From the NCBI GenBank assembly GCA_017550745.1, contig JAFZOG010000072.1, positions 1 to 64,000 on the forward strand: DNA of 64,000 nt, in the 5' to 3' direction. Position numbers and translations under genes: made by a program. Origin of the DNA: Clostridia bacterium. GTDB lineage: Bacteria > Bacillota > Clostridia > Christensenellales > Aristaeellaceae. Shown here in pieces: positions 17,355 to 25,089 of the stretch. How positions within the stretch are numbered: position 1 is the first letter of the stretch; every line of letters begins with the position of its first letter. The notes below the pieces were generated by a model, which was not told the DNA's origin, did no database searches, and was given only the letters and a program-made list of their open reading frames with translations.

Positions 17355-17912
17355 CTATGGTTCTTCCCGGTACTGCGCCGGGCCGGATTCGTAGAGATTG
17401 CCGCCGTGGGCGTCCATGAGCACGATGGCGGGGAAGTTTTCCACAGTGAAGCGGTGGATGGCTTCGGTGCCCAGGTCGGGATACGCCAGCACCTGGGTGC
17501 TTTTGATGCTGCGGGAAATCAGCGCTGCCGCGCCGCCCACAGCGCCAAGATATACAGCGCCGTATTCCTGCATGGCCGCCCGTACCGCATCGGAACGGCG
17601 GCCTTTTCCGATCATGCAGTTCAGGCCCAGCTTCAACAGCTGCGGGGTGTAGGCGTCCATGCGGTAGCTGGTGGTAGGGCCGGCGGAACCTGCGGCGTGT
17701 CCCGGCGAGGCGGGCGCGGGGCCCACATAGTAAATTGCCTGCCCCCGCACGTCCACGGGCAGTTCCCTGCCTTCCTCCAAAAGCTGGATCAGCCGCTTAT
17801 GCGCCGCGTCCCGCCCGGTGAGCATGGGGCCGGTCAGGTATACGATGTCGCCCGCGCGAAGCATGCGCACGTCATCGCCGGTCAAAGGAAGCGTTAAATA
17901 GTATTCGCTCAT
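17355..17912 (-). CDS. Class I fumarate hydratase, C-terminal (beta) subunit
   Basis: The 185-residue product matches the beta domain of two-subunit class I fumarases and tartrate dehydratases: VYLTGPMLTGRDAAHKRL, then IYYVGPAPA, GSAGPTTSYRMD and MIGKG. It works with the alpha subunit encoded upstream to interconvert fumarate and malate. TATATGAGCG marks the start, with GGAGG upstream. It is separated from the alpha gene by 278 bases containing a GTCATC repeat, an unusual split because the two are normally adjacent. Confidence 0.92.
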   Translation of the reverse strand: MSEYYLTLPLTGDDVRMLRAGDIVYLTGPMLTGRDAAHKRLIQLLEEGRELPVDVRGQAIYYVGPAPASPGHAAGSAGPTTSYRMDAYTPQLLKLGLNCMIGKGRRSDAVRAAMQEYGAVYLGAVGGAAALISRSIKSTQVLAYPDLGTEAIHRFTVENFPAIVLMDAHGGNLYESGPAQYREEP

Positions 17913-17997
17913 ATATGCCTCCGATCATACCAAGGTACAAGTCTGCAAAAATATTGGTTCTTCACGGAAAGTCAGGGAAAAAAAGTGAGCCTTCATT

Positions 17998-18120
17998 GTC
18001 ATCTTGAGCGGAGTGGAGCGAGAGCGGAACGGAGTCGAAAGATCTGTAGGTTGGCTTAACGATTCGCTGACAGATCCCTCGACTATGCCTCGCCTCTGGC
18101 TCGGCTTCGCTCGGGATGAC
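17998..18120. repeat. GTCATC...GATGAC dispersed repeat, copy 1
   Basis: The element starts GTCATCTTGAGCGGAGTGGA and ends TTCGCTCGGGATGAC, with imperfect inverted arms. Related copies are at 38244-38375 and 61208-61367. GTCATCCTGAGCG-type repeats are known in many bacterial genomes. This copy sits between the two fumarase subunit genes. Confidence 0.8.
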
Positions 18121-18190
18121 ATCGTAGGGTTGTAGTTTGATGGAACATTTCCCTATCAATTCGTGAAGAGCCAAAATATTCCCCGCGGAG

Positions 18191-19036
18191 CTATACCGTT
18201 CCCTCCGCGTGCCGTGCGGCGTGGCAGCAGATGTTCACGGCCACGGGCATCCCGGCGATGTGGGTGGGGGCATAGCCGATGTTCACAGCCAGGCAGGTGG
18301 TTCTGCCGCCGATCCCGGCAGGGCCGATGCCCAGGCGGTTGATGGCGGAAAGACTGTCTTTTTCCAGCTTGGCGTAGCGCGGGTCGGGATTATGGGATCC
18401 CACAGGGCGGGCGGTCATGCGTTTGGCGATCAGGGCAGCCTCCTCCAGGGTGCCGCCGATGCCCACGCCGATGATCATGGGCGGGCAGGGGTTGGGCCCG
18501 GCTTTCCGGGCCGTGTCGATGATGAAGCTGCGCACACTCTCCTCCCCGTCGGCGGGCACACACATCTTTACCGCGCTCATGTTTTCGCTGCCGAAGCCCT
18601 TGGCAGTGGCCAGGAAATGCACCTTCTCTCCCGGCACGATGCGCAGGTGCAGGATGGCGGGGGTGTTGTCGCCGGTGTTTTTACGGTCAAACAGCGGATC
18701 GTCCACCACGGATTTACGCAGATACCCTTCCGTATACGCCTGGCGTACGCCATCCTGGACAGCGTCCTCAAAGCCGCCGCCGGTGAAATGCACATCCTGG
18801 CCCACATCGATGAACAGCACGGCCATGCCGGTGTCCTGGCAGATGGCCACGCGCTCGTCCCGGGCGATCTGATAGTTTTCGCAAAGCTGGCACAGCACGG
18901 ATCTCCCGATGGGGGAGGGCTCGGTTTCACTGGCGGCGCGCACCGCGGCTTCCACGTCCGGCCCGATTTGATAGCTGGCGGTGAGGAACAGCTCCTTCAC
19001 CTTCGCCGTGATCTGCGATACAGGGATTTCCCGCAT
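18191..19036 (-). CDS. Class I fumarate hydratase, N-terminal (alpha) subunit
   Basis: The 281-residue product is the iron-sulfur subunit of a two-subunit fumarase or tartrate dehydratase. The cluster cysteines lie in ICQDTGMAVLF, GPNPCPPMIIGVG and a C-terminal region with VNICCHAARHA. LHLRIVPGEKVHFLATAKGFGSENMS is also conserved in the family. It would hydrate fumarate to malate in the cytoplasm with the beta subunit. The start has GGAGGGAGACCGG upstream, and a promoter lies at 19129-19156. The beta gene follows only after a repeat-filled gap. Confidence 0.93.
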   Translation of the reverse strand: MREIPVSQITAKVKELFLTASYQIGPDVEAAVRAASETEPSPIGRSVLCQLCENYQIARDERVAICQDTGMAVLFIDVGQDVHFTGGGFEDAVQDGVRQAYTEGYLRKSVVDDPLFDRKNTGDNTPAILHLRIVPGEKVHFLATAKGFGSENMSAVKMCVPADGEESVRSFIIDTARKAGPNPCPPMIIGVGIGGTLEEAALIAKRMTARPVGSHNPDPRYAKLEKDSLSAINRLGIGPAGIGGRTTCLAVNIGYAPTHIAGMPVAVNICCHAARHAEGTV

Positions 19037-19128
19037 CCGGTCTCCCTCCTTTGAATGCCAAATGATACACAGCTCGGCGCGCGCCCATGCGGAACCCGCC
19101 GAGACGGAAAGCTTTGCTTTCCTCGTTC

Positions 19129-19156
19129 ATTATAGCATGAAACGCATGTTTGTCCA
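19129..19156 (-). promoter_or_regulatory. Promoter of the fumarase alpha gene
   Basis: On the minus strand TGGACA (19151-19156), a 16-base spacer and an extended -10 TGCTATAAT (TATAAT at 19129-19134) lie about 90 bases upstream of the start codon. Confidence 0.65.
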
Positions 19157-19171
19157 GTGATCCCGCCGTAC

Positions 19172-19210
19172 AAAAAAGGGGCTGCTGAAAACCGTGACCA
19201 GCAGCCCCTG
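19172..19210 (-). terminator. Terminator of the putP gene
   Basis: AGGGGCTGCTG (19177-19187) pairs with CAGCAGCCCCT (19199-19209). On the minus strand a run of six T follows the stem. Confidence 0.88.
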
Positions 19211-19223
19211 TCCTGTATGGGGA

Positions 19224-20678
19224 TCAGAATTCTTCGTTGGACGTTACGCGGTCGAACAGCTTGACCACTTCCTTGTCCGGTTCCCTGCTGATCAGGGACA
19301 CGGCCGCAGCGGCCACAATGCCGCACAGGAAGCCGGGCACGATCTCGTACACGCCGGTGGAGCTTAAAAACGCCAGCCATGCAATGTCCACGCCCGCGCC
19401 GACCACGATGCCCGCCACGGCGCCGCCGAAGGTGAGCCGGCGCCAGAACAGGCTGAGCAGGAGGACCGGGCCGAAGGCCGCGCCGAACACGCCCCAGGCG
19501 TTGGAGACCAGGTTCATGATGCTGCCGCTGTTGGGGTTAGAGGCGATCAGCAGGGCGGCAACGGCCACGCCCAGCACCACCAGGCGTCCGGCCCAGAGCA
19601 TTTCCTTATCGCTGGCCTTGCCCTTGCGGATGACGGGCTTATACACGTCGCTTGCAAAGGCGGAGGCGCTGGACAATAGCTGGCTGTCCGCGGTGGACAT
19701 GGAGGCCGCCAGGATGGCGGACAGCAGGATGCCGCTGATGACGGGCGGGAAGATCTTGCGCACCATCTGGATGAATACGGTGGAGGTGTCGCTGATTTCG
19801 CCCAGGTACATACGCCCGATCAGGCCGGAAATGACGGCAAAGCCCAGGATGAGCACCGTCCAGGTGATGCCGATGGCCGCGCTCTTTTTGATGTCCTTAT
19901 CCGAGCGCACCGCCATGAAGCGGATGATGATGTGGGGCATGCCGAAGTAGCCCAGGCCCCAGCCCAGGCCGGACACGATGTCCTGCCAGTTGGAAAACAG
20001 GCTCCAGTAGGCCGGCTCAACTTGGTCCATGGTGGACACGCCCTGGCCGGACTGCACCAGCGCCAGCGCGAAAATGGGGGCGATGAGCAGCGCCGCCAGC
20101 ATCAGCATGCCCTGGAAAAAGTCCGTCCAGGACACGGCGGAGAAGCCGCCCAGGAAGGTGTAGGAAATGATGATGACCGCCGCCAGGTACATGGCCACGT
20201 TGGCGTCCACGCCTACCACCGTGTTGAACAGCGTGCCGCAGGCCTTGATGCTGCTGGCCGCGTAAATGGTGTAGGCCACCAGGAAAATAATGGCGCAGAT
20301 CACCTGGATGGATTTGTTTTTCGACAGGAAGCGGTTCGCCAGGTACTGCGGGATGGTGATGGAGTCATTGGCCGCGATGGAATAGCGGCGCAGGCGCGGC
20401 GCTTCCAGGATCCAGCTCAGGGCATAGCCGATGGCCAGGCCGATGGCGATCCACGTCTGGCCCATGCCCAGCGCGTAAACAGACGCGGGCAGGCCCATCA
20501 ATGACCAGGCGCTCATGTCCGACGCGCCGGCGCTGAGGGCGGATACCCACGGGCCCATCTTGCGCCCGCCCAGGAAGTAATCCTTCTCGCCGCCGCTGCG
20601 CATCCGCAGGAAGAAGTATACGCCGATCCCCAGCATAAATATCAGATAAACGATAAATACCACCAGTTCAATGTTCAT
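19224..20678 (-). CDS. putP: Sodium/proline symporter family protein
   Basis: The 484-residue product is a sodium:solute symporter with about thirteen transmembrane segments. LGGRKMGPWVSALSAGASDM and SAWSLMGLPASVYALGMGQ are typical of PutP. Serine-rich segments such as SAILAASMSTADSQLLSSAS form the conserved sodium site. It would import proline with sodium. A promoter (20728-20755) and a terminator (19172-19210) make it monocistronic. Related solutes cannot be excluded. Confidence 0.92.
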   Translation of the reverse strand: MNIELVVFIVYLIFMLGIGVYFFLRMRSGGEKDYFLGGRKMGPWVSALSAGASDMSAWSLMGLPASVYALGMGQTWIAIGLAIGYALSWILEAPRLRRYSIAANDSITIPQYLANRFLSKNKSIQVICAIIFLVAYTIYAASSIKACGTLFNTVVGVDANVAMYLAAVIIISYTFLGGFSAVSWTDFFQGMLMLAALLIAPIFALALVQSGQGVSTMDQVEPAYWSLFSNWQDIVSGLGWGLGYFGMPHIIIRFMAVRSDKDIKKSAAIGITWTVLILGFAVISGLIGRMYLGEISDTSTVFIQMVRKIFPPVISGILLSAILAASMSTADSQLLSSASAFASDVYKPVIRKGKASDKEMLWAGRLVVLGVAVAALLIASNPNSGSIMNLVSNAWGVFGAAFGPVLLLSLFWRRLTFGGAVAGIVVGAGVDIAWLAFLSSTGVYEIVPGFLCGIVAAAAVSLISREPDKEVVKLFDRVTSNEEF

Positions 20679-20727
20679 CCCTTCGACATCCTTTCCGGCT
20701 TATGGGGCCGTAAAATGTATATTATTC

Positions 20728-20755
20728 ATTATAATGCCTTTTATGCAGATTACAA
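20728..20755 (-). promoter_or_regulatory. Promoter of putP
   Basis: On the minus strand TTGTAA (20750-20755) and TATAAT (20728-20733) have a 16-base spacer. Confidence 0.65.
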
Positions 20756-20795
20756 GGGCAAAACAAAAAATGTACATTGTTACCGGAATGTAACG

Positions 20796-20832
20796 AAAAA
20801 GGGCGAAACCCCACGCCGCGGGGGTTTTGCCC
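20796..20832 (-). terminator. Terminator of the zinc-ribbon/DUF5685/J-domain/MazG operon
   Basis: GGGCGAAACCCC (20801-20812) pairs with GGGGTTTTGCCC (20821-20832). On the minus strand TTTTT follows. Confidence 0.88.
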
Positions 20833-20854
20833 AAATGAGGGAGGATGAAAAGGA

Positions 20855-21214
20855 TTATTGCTCTTTCAGATAGTTTTTATGCTCTCCCGGAAAGTCGCGT
20901 TCCAGATTTCGCCCGGCCTTTTCCCGGTAGGCCTTTTCAAATTCCTCCGGGGTGACCCCGCAGCAGAGCAGCACATCGGTCAGGTACATCCACACGTCGG
21001 CCATTTCCTCGCAGAAGTGGGCGCGAAGGGCCGCGTCCCGGGTCACCTCCAGCGCGCCGCGCTTTTTCAGGATGGCGGATACCTCGCCGATTTCCTCCAC
21101 GGCGTAGAGGAGATGATGCTTGGCGGTGTCCGGGCTGTCCCCTTCCCACACGCCCGCGTATTTTTCCTGAAGGCGGAGCTGATAATCCATCAGATCACGG
21201 ACGGTCAAAGCCAT
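20855..21214 (-). CDS. MazG-like nucleotide pyrophosphohydrolase
   Basis: The 119-residue all-helical protein has the MazG-type metal-binding pattern: LLYAVEEIGEVSAILKK (ExxE) and later FCEEMADVWMYLTDV (ExxxD). Such enzymes hydrolyse nucleoside triphosphates to monophosphates plus pyrophosphate and often clean up damaged or non-canonical nucleotides. The start has a GAGG motif upstream and lies 19 bases after the J-domain gene. It is the last gene before a strong terminator. Confidence 0.85.
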   Translation of the reverse strand: MALTVRDLMDYQLRLQEKYAGVWEGDSPDTAKHHLLYAVEEIGEVSAILKKRGALEVTRDAALRAHFCEEMADVWMYLTDVLLCCGVTPEEFEKAYREKAGRNLERDFPGEHKNYLKEQ

Positions 21215-21233
21215 GGTATAAACCTCGTTTCCT

Positions 21234-21959
21234 TTACAGGCAGCGGCAGCACATGTTGCACGCCAGGTTGATCAAACAGATGCGCATACACCAGCGGGAG
21301 GGGTCGGCTGCGCTCATATTGAAGCCCCTGGCGCGCTGGGTGTAGCTTTGGCCCGCCGACTGGTACTGCCGCAGCAATTGCTGATACACCGGATTGCCCG
21401 GCTCCATCTGCGCGGCGCGCTGGATTTCCTCCAGGGCGGTCATGGTGTTGCCCACGCCCGCATGGGCCAGGGCGAACAGGTAATGCCAGCGGGCGTTCCG
21501 GTCGGCGGAGCCCATGCGGGACAGGGCCTGGATCGCGTCGCCGTAACGGCCCGCGTTGATGGCCTGGATGGCTACGCGCACCTCCATGCTGTCATAGTTC
21601 ATTTCCTCGGGCCGCGTGCCGGCGTAGCCTGTCTGCTGGCGGAACCCGCCGCCAAAGAAATCGCTGAAATCGATCCATTCCGCGCCGCCCCATCTGCCGT
21701 AGGGGCTGTACCCGCCGCCATGGGAGGACGTGTTCTGCTGCCAGGGGTTGGCGTAGGGCTGCTGCTGTGCCCGGTACTTTTCCGGGTGCGTCAGCATATC
21801 GTAGGCTTCGTTCACCTGGTTCATTTTTTCGGTGGCCCTGGGGTCGTCGGGATGCAGGTCGGGGTGGCATTCTTTGGCCTTCTGCCGGTAGGCTTTCTTG
21901 ATTTCTTCCTGGCTCGCGCCGGGGGCGACGCCCAGGATCTTGTGCGGATCAATGACCAA
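21234..21959 (-). CDS. J-domain (DnaJ-like) protein
   Basis: The 241-residue product has an N-terminal J domain (DPHKILGVAPGASQEEIKKA, the HPD motif in ECHPDLHPDD, then NEAYDMLTHPEK). A glycine/tyrosine-rich linker and a TPR-like helical part (QAINAGRYGDAIQALSRMGS, then HYLFALAHAGVGNTMTALEE) follow. A cysteine-containing hydrophobic tail ends the chain. It lacks the zinc-finger and client-binding domains of true DnaJ, so it is a specialised Hsp70 co-chaperone. The start is TTG with GGAGG eight bases upstream, overlapping the DUF5685 stop by 11 bases. Confidence 0.88.
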   Translation of the reverse strand: MVIDPHKILGVAPGASQEEIKKAYRQKAKECHPDLHPDDPRATEKMNQVNEAYDMLTHPEKYRAQQQPYANPWQQNTSSHGGGYSPYGRWGGAEWIDFSDFFGGGFRQQTGYAGTRPEEMNYDSMEVRVAIQAINAGRYGDAIQALSRMGSADRNARWHYLFALAHAGVGNTMTALEEIQRAAQMEPGNPVYQQLLRQYQSAGQSYTQRARGFNMSAADPSRWCMRICLINLACNMCCRCL

Positions 21960-22806
21960 ACTCGTCGCCTCCTTCGGTTTCCGGCGGGTCCGTTTTCTTC
22001 TTTTCGTTCATTTTGTAATTATACGTCTGCCACACCCCGGAATAAAGGATGTTCCGCATCAGGTGCGCGTCCTGGACGAGCGGCAGGCCCTCGAAGGCTT
22101 CCGCCGCCTGGCCCATGGGCTGGCGCAGGATGTCCGCCGCGCCGCCGGGGGTGAGGCGCATGCGGGACAACGGGTTGTAGCAGCCTTTCTTTTGGTCGTC
22201 GTCAAAGTCGATCGCCGCGTCCATCATATAGATGAACTTGCCCAGGAAATACCCCAGGCAGCCCATCTGACGCCGGAAGAAGTCCTCCTTCACGGCAAAG
22301 ATTCCGGCCAGCATCTGCCCGGTCAGGTCAGCCGCCTGTTCAGGGGGAGCGGCTTCGTCCTTTTCCACCGCATGCAGCGCGTCAATGCTCTTTTCAATGG
22401 CTTCGCACTGCCGGGGCCAGCGTTCTCTGATCTGGGCGTAGGGGCGCTTGAGCAGCCCGGAATACACCTTGCCGGTTTTACTGCGCTCATCCATCCAGTC
22501 GTCCAGGGCTTTGTAATAGGTCAGCGCCACGGTCATGTCGGCGGCATAGCCGGTATATTCCGTGACGGTTTCCTGATGCTTTTTGACCGGATGCGGAGGG
22601 CACACGGCTTCCTTTGTTTTTTCCTCCGGCTCGTACAGGGAATTGAGCAGCAGGATCATGAACGTCATATCGTAGTTGAGCCCCATGCGCCCGGCCAGGC
22701 CGTACTTTTCATTCAGCTTCCGGCACAGGCCGCAGTACACCGCCTTGTAACGCGCTTTTTCTTCTTCCGTTAAATCGTTCATGTAAGGCCGGATCAGGCC
22801 GAACAT
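21949..22806 (-). CDS. DUF5685 family protein
   Basis: The 285-residue product begins MFGLIRPYMNDLTEEEKARY, then KAVYCGLCRKLNEKYG, the hallmark of the DUF5685 family found in Clostridia. It is mostly helical with scattered cysteines and histidines (YCGLC, CPPHPVKKH), and the helix CLGYFLGKFIYMMDAAIDFDDD resembles metal- or prenyl-binding helices. Its function is unknown. The start at 22806 has AGGAGG upstream; a longer frame into the preceding gene is not used. It is translationally coupled to the J-domain gene, suggesting a functional link. Confidence 0.85.
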   Translation of the reverse strand: MFGLIRPYMNDLTEEEKARYKAVYCGLCRKLNEKYGLAGRMGLNYDMTFMILLLNSLYEPEEKTKEAVCPPHPVKKHQETVTEYTGYAADMTVALTYYKALDDWMDERSKTGKVYSGLLKRPYAQIRERWPRQCEAIEKSIDALHAVEKDEAAPPEQAADLTGQMLAGIFAVKEDFFRRQMGCLGYFLGKFIYMMDAAIDFDDDQKKGCYNPLSRMRLTPGGAADILRQPMGQAAEAFEGLPLVQDAHLMRNILYSGVWQTYNYKMNEKKKTDPPETEGGDEFGH

Positions 22807-22829
22807 CGCTTCTTCCTCCTTTGGCTTGG

Positions 22830-23243
22830 TCAGGCTTTCATCCTGAACCGGTTCTGGCACTTGGGGCAGCAGATTTCCTTTTCTCCCGCGCCCCGGGTCA
22901 TGCGAAGCAGCGCCTTGCATTGCGGGCATTTGAAGTACTTGTACTGCTTGCGCAGCTTGAACCGCAGCGCGAACTGGCGGATTTTCGTGCCGATGGGCGT
23001 CCACCAGGAAAGGAACTTCTGGTTTTCCGCCGCCCGCTTGGGGCTGCGTTTGCTGAAGATGCGGAACAGCGCCCAGCCGTACAGGGCGATGCTCAGGAAT
23101 AAGATCACGTTCAGCCCCGTGATGGAACCCACCAGCTGCAGCAGCAGGCTCCCGATCAGGATGGCCATGGACAATTGGTCAAAGCCGTTCCGCGTGCTCA
23201 TGAACGCCATGAACCGCCGGCTGAGAATTTTAAAGAATGACAT
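22830..23243 (-). CDS. Membrane-anchored zinc-ribbon protein
   Basis: The 137-residue product has two hydrophobic segments near the N-terminus (LSMAILIGSLLLQLVGSITG and NVILFLSIALYGWALF). A basic linker and a C-terminal zinc ribbon with two CxxC pairs follow (FKCPQCKALLRM and ICCPKCQNRFRM). I know no specific function. It heads the operon with DUF5685, the J-domain gene and MazG. The promoter at 23298-23326 supports the start. Confidence 0.8.
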   Translation of the reverse strand: MSFFKILSRRFMAFMSTRNGFDQLSMAILIGSLLLQLVGSITGLNVILFLSIALYGWALFRIFSKRSPKRAAENQKFLSWWTPIGTKIRQFALRFKLRKQYKYFKCPQCKALLRMTRGAGEKEICCPKCQNRFRMKA

Positions 23244-23297
23244 GATGTTCCCCTCCGCAGCTTTTTATTCGAAACAGGGCATAACGGCCCAACCCAT

Positions 23298-23326
23298 ATT
23301 ATAAACGGAAACAGCCTTTGTTTCAA
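23298..23326 (-). promoter_or_regulatory. Promoter of the zinc-ribbon/DUF5685 operon
   Basis: On the minus strand TTGAAA (23321-23326) and TATAAT (23298-23303) are separated by 17 bases. Confidence 0.78.
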
Positions 23327-23384
23327 ATCTTTTTTTTGTCAACATGCGGCAGAAATATGGCAGAAAGTTACGATTTAGGTATTC

Positions 23385-23491
23385 CTGGGGGAAACCTTCT
23401 TTAGGGCCGAAGCGCCCGGAAAACAGACCGGTGGACTGTTTTCCGCGCAGGCCGGGCGGCAGCCCCGGAAAGCAAAGAATGGTTTCCCCCA
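23385..23491. repeat. GGGGGAAACC-type dispersed hairpin, copy 3 (long form)
   Basis: CTGGGGGAAACC at the left end and GGTTTCCCCCAG at the right end enclose inner complementary arms (GGAAAACAG/CTGTTTTCC, and GGGCCGAAGCGCCCGG against a GCCGGGCGGC stretch). The minus-strand end ATATCTGGGGGAAACCATTC also occurs at 57821. It lies between divergent operons. Confidence 0.8.
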
Positions 23492-23541
23492 GATATGTGA
23501 TTGGGAACGGCAGAAAAAACGGCGCGGGGATTGCTCCGCGC

Positions 23542-23570
23542 TTGACGCTGGAAGAAGAGGCGCATATAAT
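23542..23570 (+). promoter_or_regulatory. Sigma-A promoter of tcdA
   Basis: TTGACG (23542-23547), a 17-base spacer and TATAAT (23565-23570) precede the start codon by about 33 bases. Confidence 0.8.
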
Positions 23571-23602
23571 GATGATGATTTCCTGAACCGGAGGATGATG
23601 GG

Positions 23603-24313
23603 ATGGACCAGCTTGAGCGGGAAGCGCTGCTGATCGGCTGGGAAGGCGTGGAAAAGCTGCGCTCGGCACGGGTGGCGCTGTTTGGCGTCGGCGGGGTGGG
23701 CGGATATGTGGCGGAAGCCCTCATCCGCTGCGGCGTGGGCAGCCTGGATTTTTACGACGATGACCGGGTAGCCCTGTCCAACCTGAACCGGCAGGTCATC
23801 GCCCTGCGGAGCACCGTGGGCCGGGACAAGGCGGACGTGATGGCGGAGCGCCTGCGGGACATCAATCCCGACGCGAAAATCACCGGCCACAAACTGTTTT
23901 ACCTGCCGCAGGAAGCGGACCGGGTGGATTTTTCTTCATTTGATTATATCGCCGACGCGGTGGACACCGTAGCGGCTAAGCTGGACATAGCGGAGCGGGC
24001 GTACCGGCTGGGCGTTCCCGTCATCAGCGCCATGGGCGCGGGCAACCGGCTTGACCCTACGCAGTTCAAGGTGGGGGATATTTATGAAACCGAAAACTGC
24101 CCCCTGGCCCGGGTGATGCGGAGGGAGCTGCGCAAAAGGGGCGTCCCTTCCCTGAAGGTAGTCTATTCCGCCGAACCCGCCATCCGCCCGAAAGGCGATT
24201 TATCCGAACCAGGCGCCCGCCGCGCCGTGCCCGGCAGCGTCGCGTTTGTGCCGCCGGTGATGGGGCTGATCATGGCGTCGGTGATGATCCGCGATCTTCT
24301 TTCCGCCTCTTGA
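23603..24313 (+). CDS. tcdA: tRNA threonylcarbamoyladenosine dehydratase
   Basis: The 236-residue product is an E1/ThiF-like enzyme. The nucleotide-binding loop is GVGGVGGYVAEAL, followed by DDDRVALSNLNRQ. The TcdA-type segments GAGNRLDPTQF and NCPLARVMRRELRKRG are also present. It cyclises the t6A modification at position 37 of ANN-decoding tRNAs, using ATP. At 236 residues it is typical for Gram-positive members. The start ATG has GGAGG upstream and a strong promoter. Confidence 0.93.
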   Translation: MDQLEREALLIGWEGVEKLRSARVALFGVGGVGGYVAEALIRCGVGSLDFYDDDRVALSNLNRQVIALRSTVGRDKADVMAERLRDINPDAKITGHKLFYLPQEADRVDFSSFDYIADAVDTVAAKLDIAERAYRLGVPVISAMGAGNRLDPTQFKVGDIYETENCPLARVMRRELRKRGVPSLKVVYSAEPAIRPKGDLSEPGARRAVPGSVAFVPPVMGLIMASVMIRDLLSAS

Positions 24314-24339
24314 CACACGCTGTTTGCCCGTGTTACCAT
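24310..24339 (+). promoter_or_regulatory. Candidate promoter of the HAD hydrolase gene
   Basis: TTGACA (24310-24315) and TACCAT (24334-24339) lie 18 bases apart, overlapping the tcdA stop codon. Confidence 0.5.
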
Positions 24340-24364
24340 GCAATGGAGAAACGGAGGGAACACC

Positions 24365-25039
24365 ATGCAAAAGCAGCCGGGGCTTCCGCGCCGGGAATCG
24401 CCCGTTTCGCTGGCGCTGTTCGATTTTGACGGCACGCTGATCCCGGGGGACAGCGTGGCGTATTATCTGCGTTTCGCCCGCAAACAAAGGGCGGTGAACG
24501 CCGGCGAGTTTCTGCGCGCGCTGTGGGCTGCGGCAAAATACGGCATGAAGCGCATGAGCGACGCGGATTCCAAAAGCGCCGCCCTGGCGTTCAGGAAGCG
24601 GCATGATTCCAAAGCGCTGGAAGAATTGGACAGGACGTTTGTTCAACATGTCCTGCTGCCCAAGGTGTATGCCGACGGGAAAAAACGCATGGAAGAGCTT
24701 CGGCGGGAGGGGAAGATCCTGGCGCTGGTAAGCGCGTCCACAGAGAATTATATGCGGTTCGTGGCGGAAGCCCTGGGCTTTGACGTCCTGCTGGCGACGC
24801 CCATCGAGCCTGACGGTACGGTCAAACGAAACTGCAAGGGGGAGGCAAAGGCGCGGCGCGTGGAAGCATGGCTTGCGGAAAACGGCCTGACCGCGGATTT
24901 CGCTTCCTCCTGGGCCTTCGGCGACAGCAAAAGCGACCTGCCCATGCTGCGGCTCTGCGGCCATCCCGTGCAGGTAAACCCCAGGAAAGCGCTGCGGGAA
25001 ATGGCGCCTGAAATGGAAACCGTCATTTGGAAACAGTAG
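24365..25039 (+). CDS. HAD-IB family phosphatase
   Basis: The 224-residue product contains the haloacid dehalogenase motifs in order: LFDFDGTLIPGDS (nucleophile aspartate), LVSASTENYM (motif II), the lysine in NCKGEAKARRV, and FGDSKSDLPMLRLC (motif III). The helical cap after motif I and the overall length match the HAD-IB group, which includes phosphoserine phosphatase-like and lipid phosphatase-like enzymes. The start at 24365 is chosen for GGAGGG seven bases upstream; a frame from 24338 has no such signal. The substrate is unknown. Confidence 0.88.
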   Translation: MQKQPGLPRRESPVSLALFDFDGTLIPGDSVAYYLRFARKQRAVNAGEFLRALWAAAKYGMKRMSDADSKSAALAFRKRHDSKALEELDRTFVQHVLLPKVYADGKKRMEELRREGKILALVSASTENYMRFVAEALGFDVLLATPIEPDGTVKRNCKGEAKARRVEAWLAENGLTADFASSWAFGDSKSDLPMLRLCGHPVQVNPRKALREMAPEMETVIWKQ

Positions 25040-25089
25040 GGGCGGATATTTCCGCGGCTCCCCCTTGAATAAGAAAGCTGGGAACATTT

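Noticed and set aside
17998-18120. Possible tRNA-like or CRISPR repeat structure
   Set aside because: There is no cloverleaf or CCA end and no regular spacer-repeat series; the sequence fits the dispersed GTCATC palindrome family.
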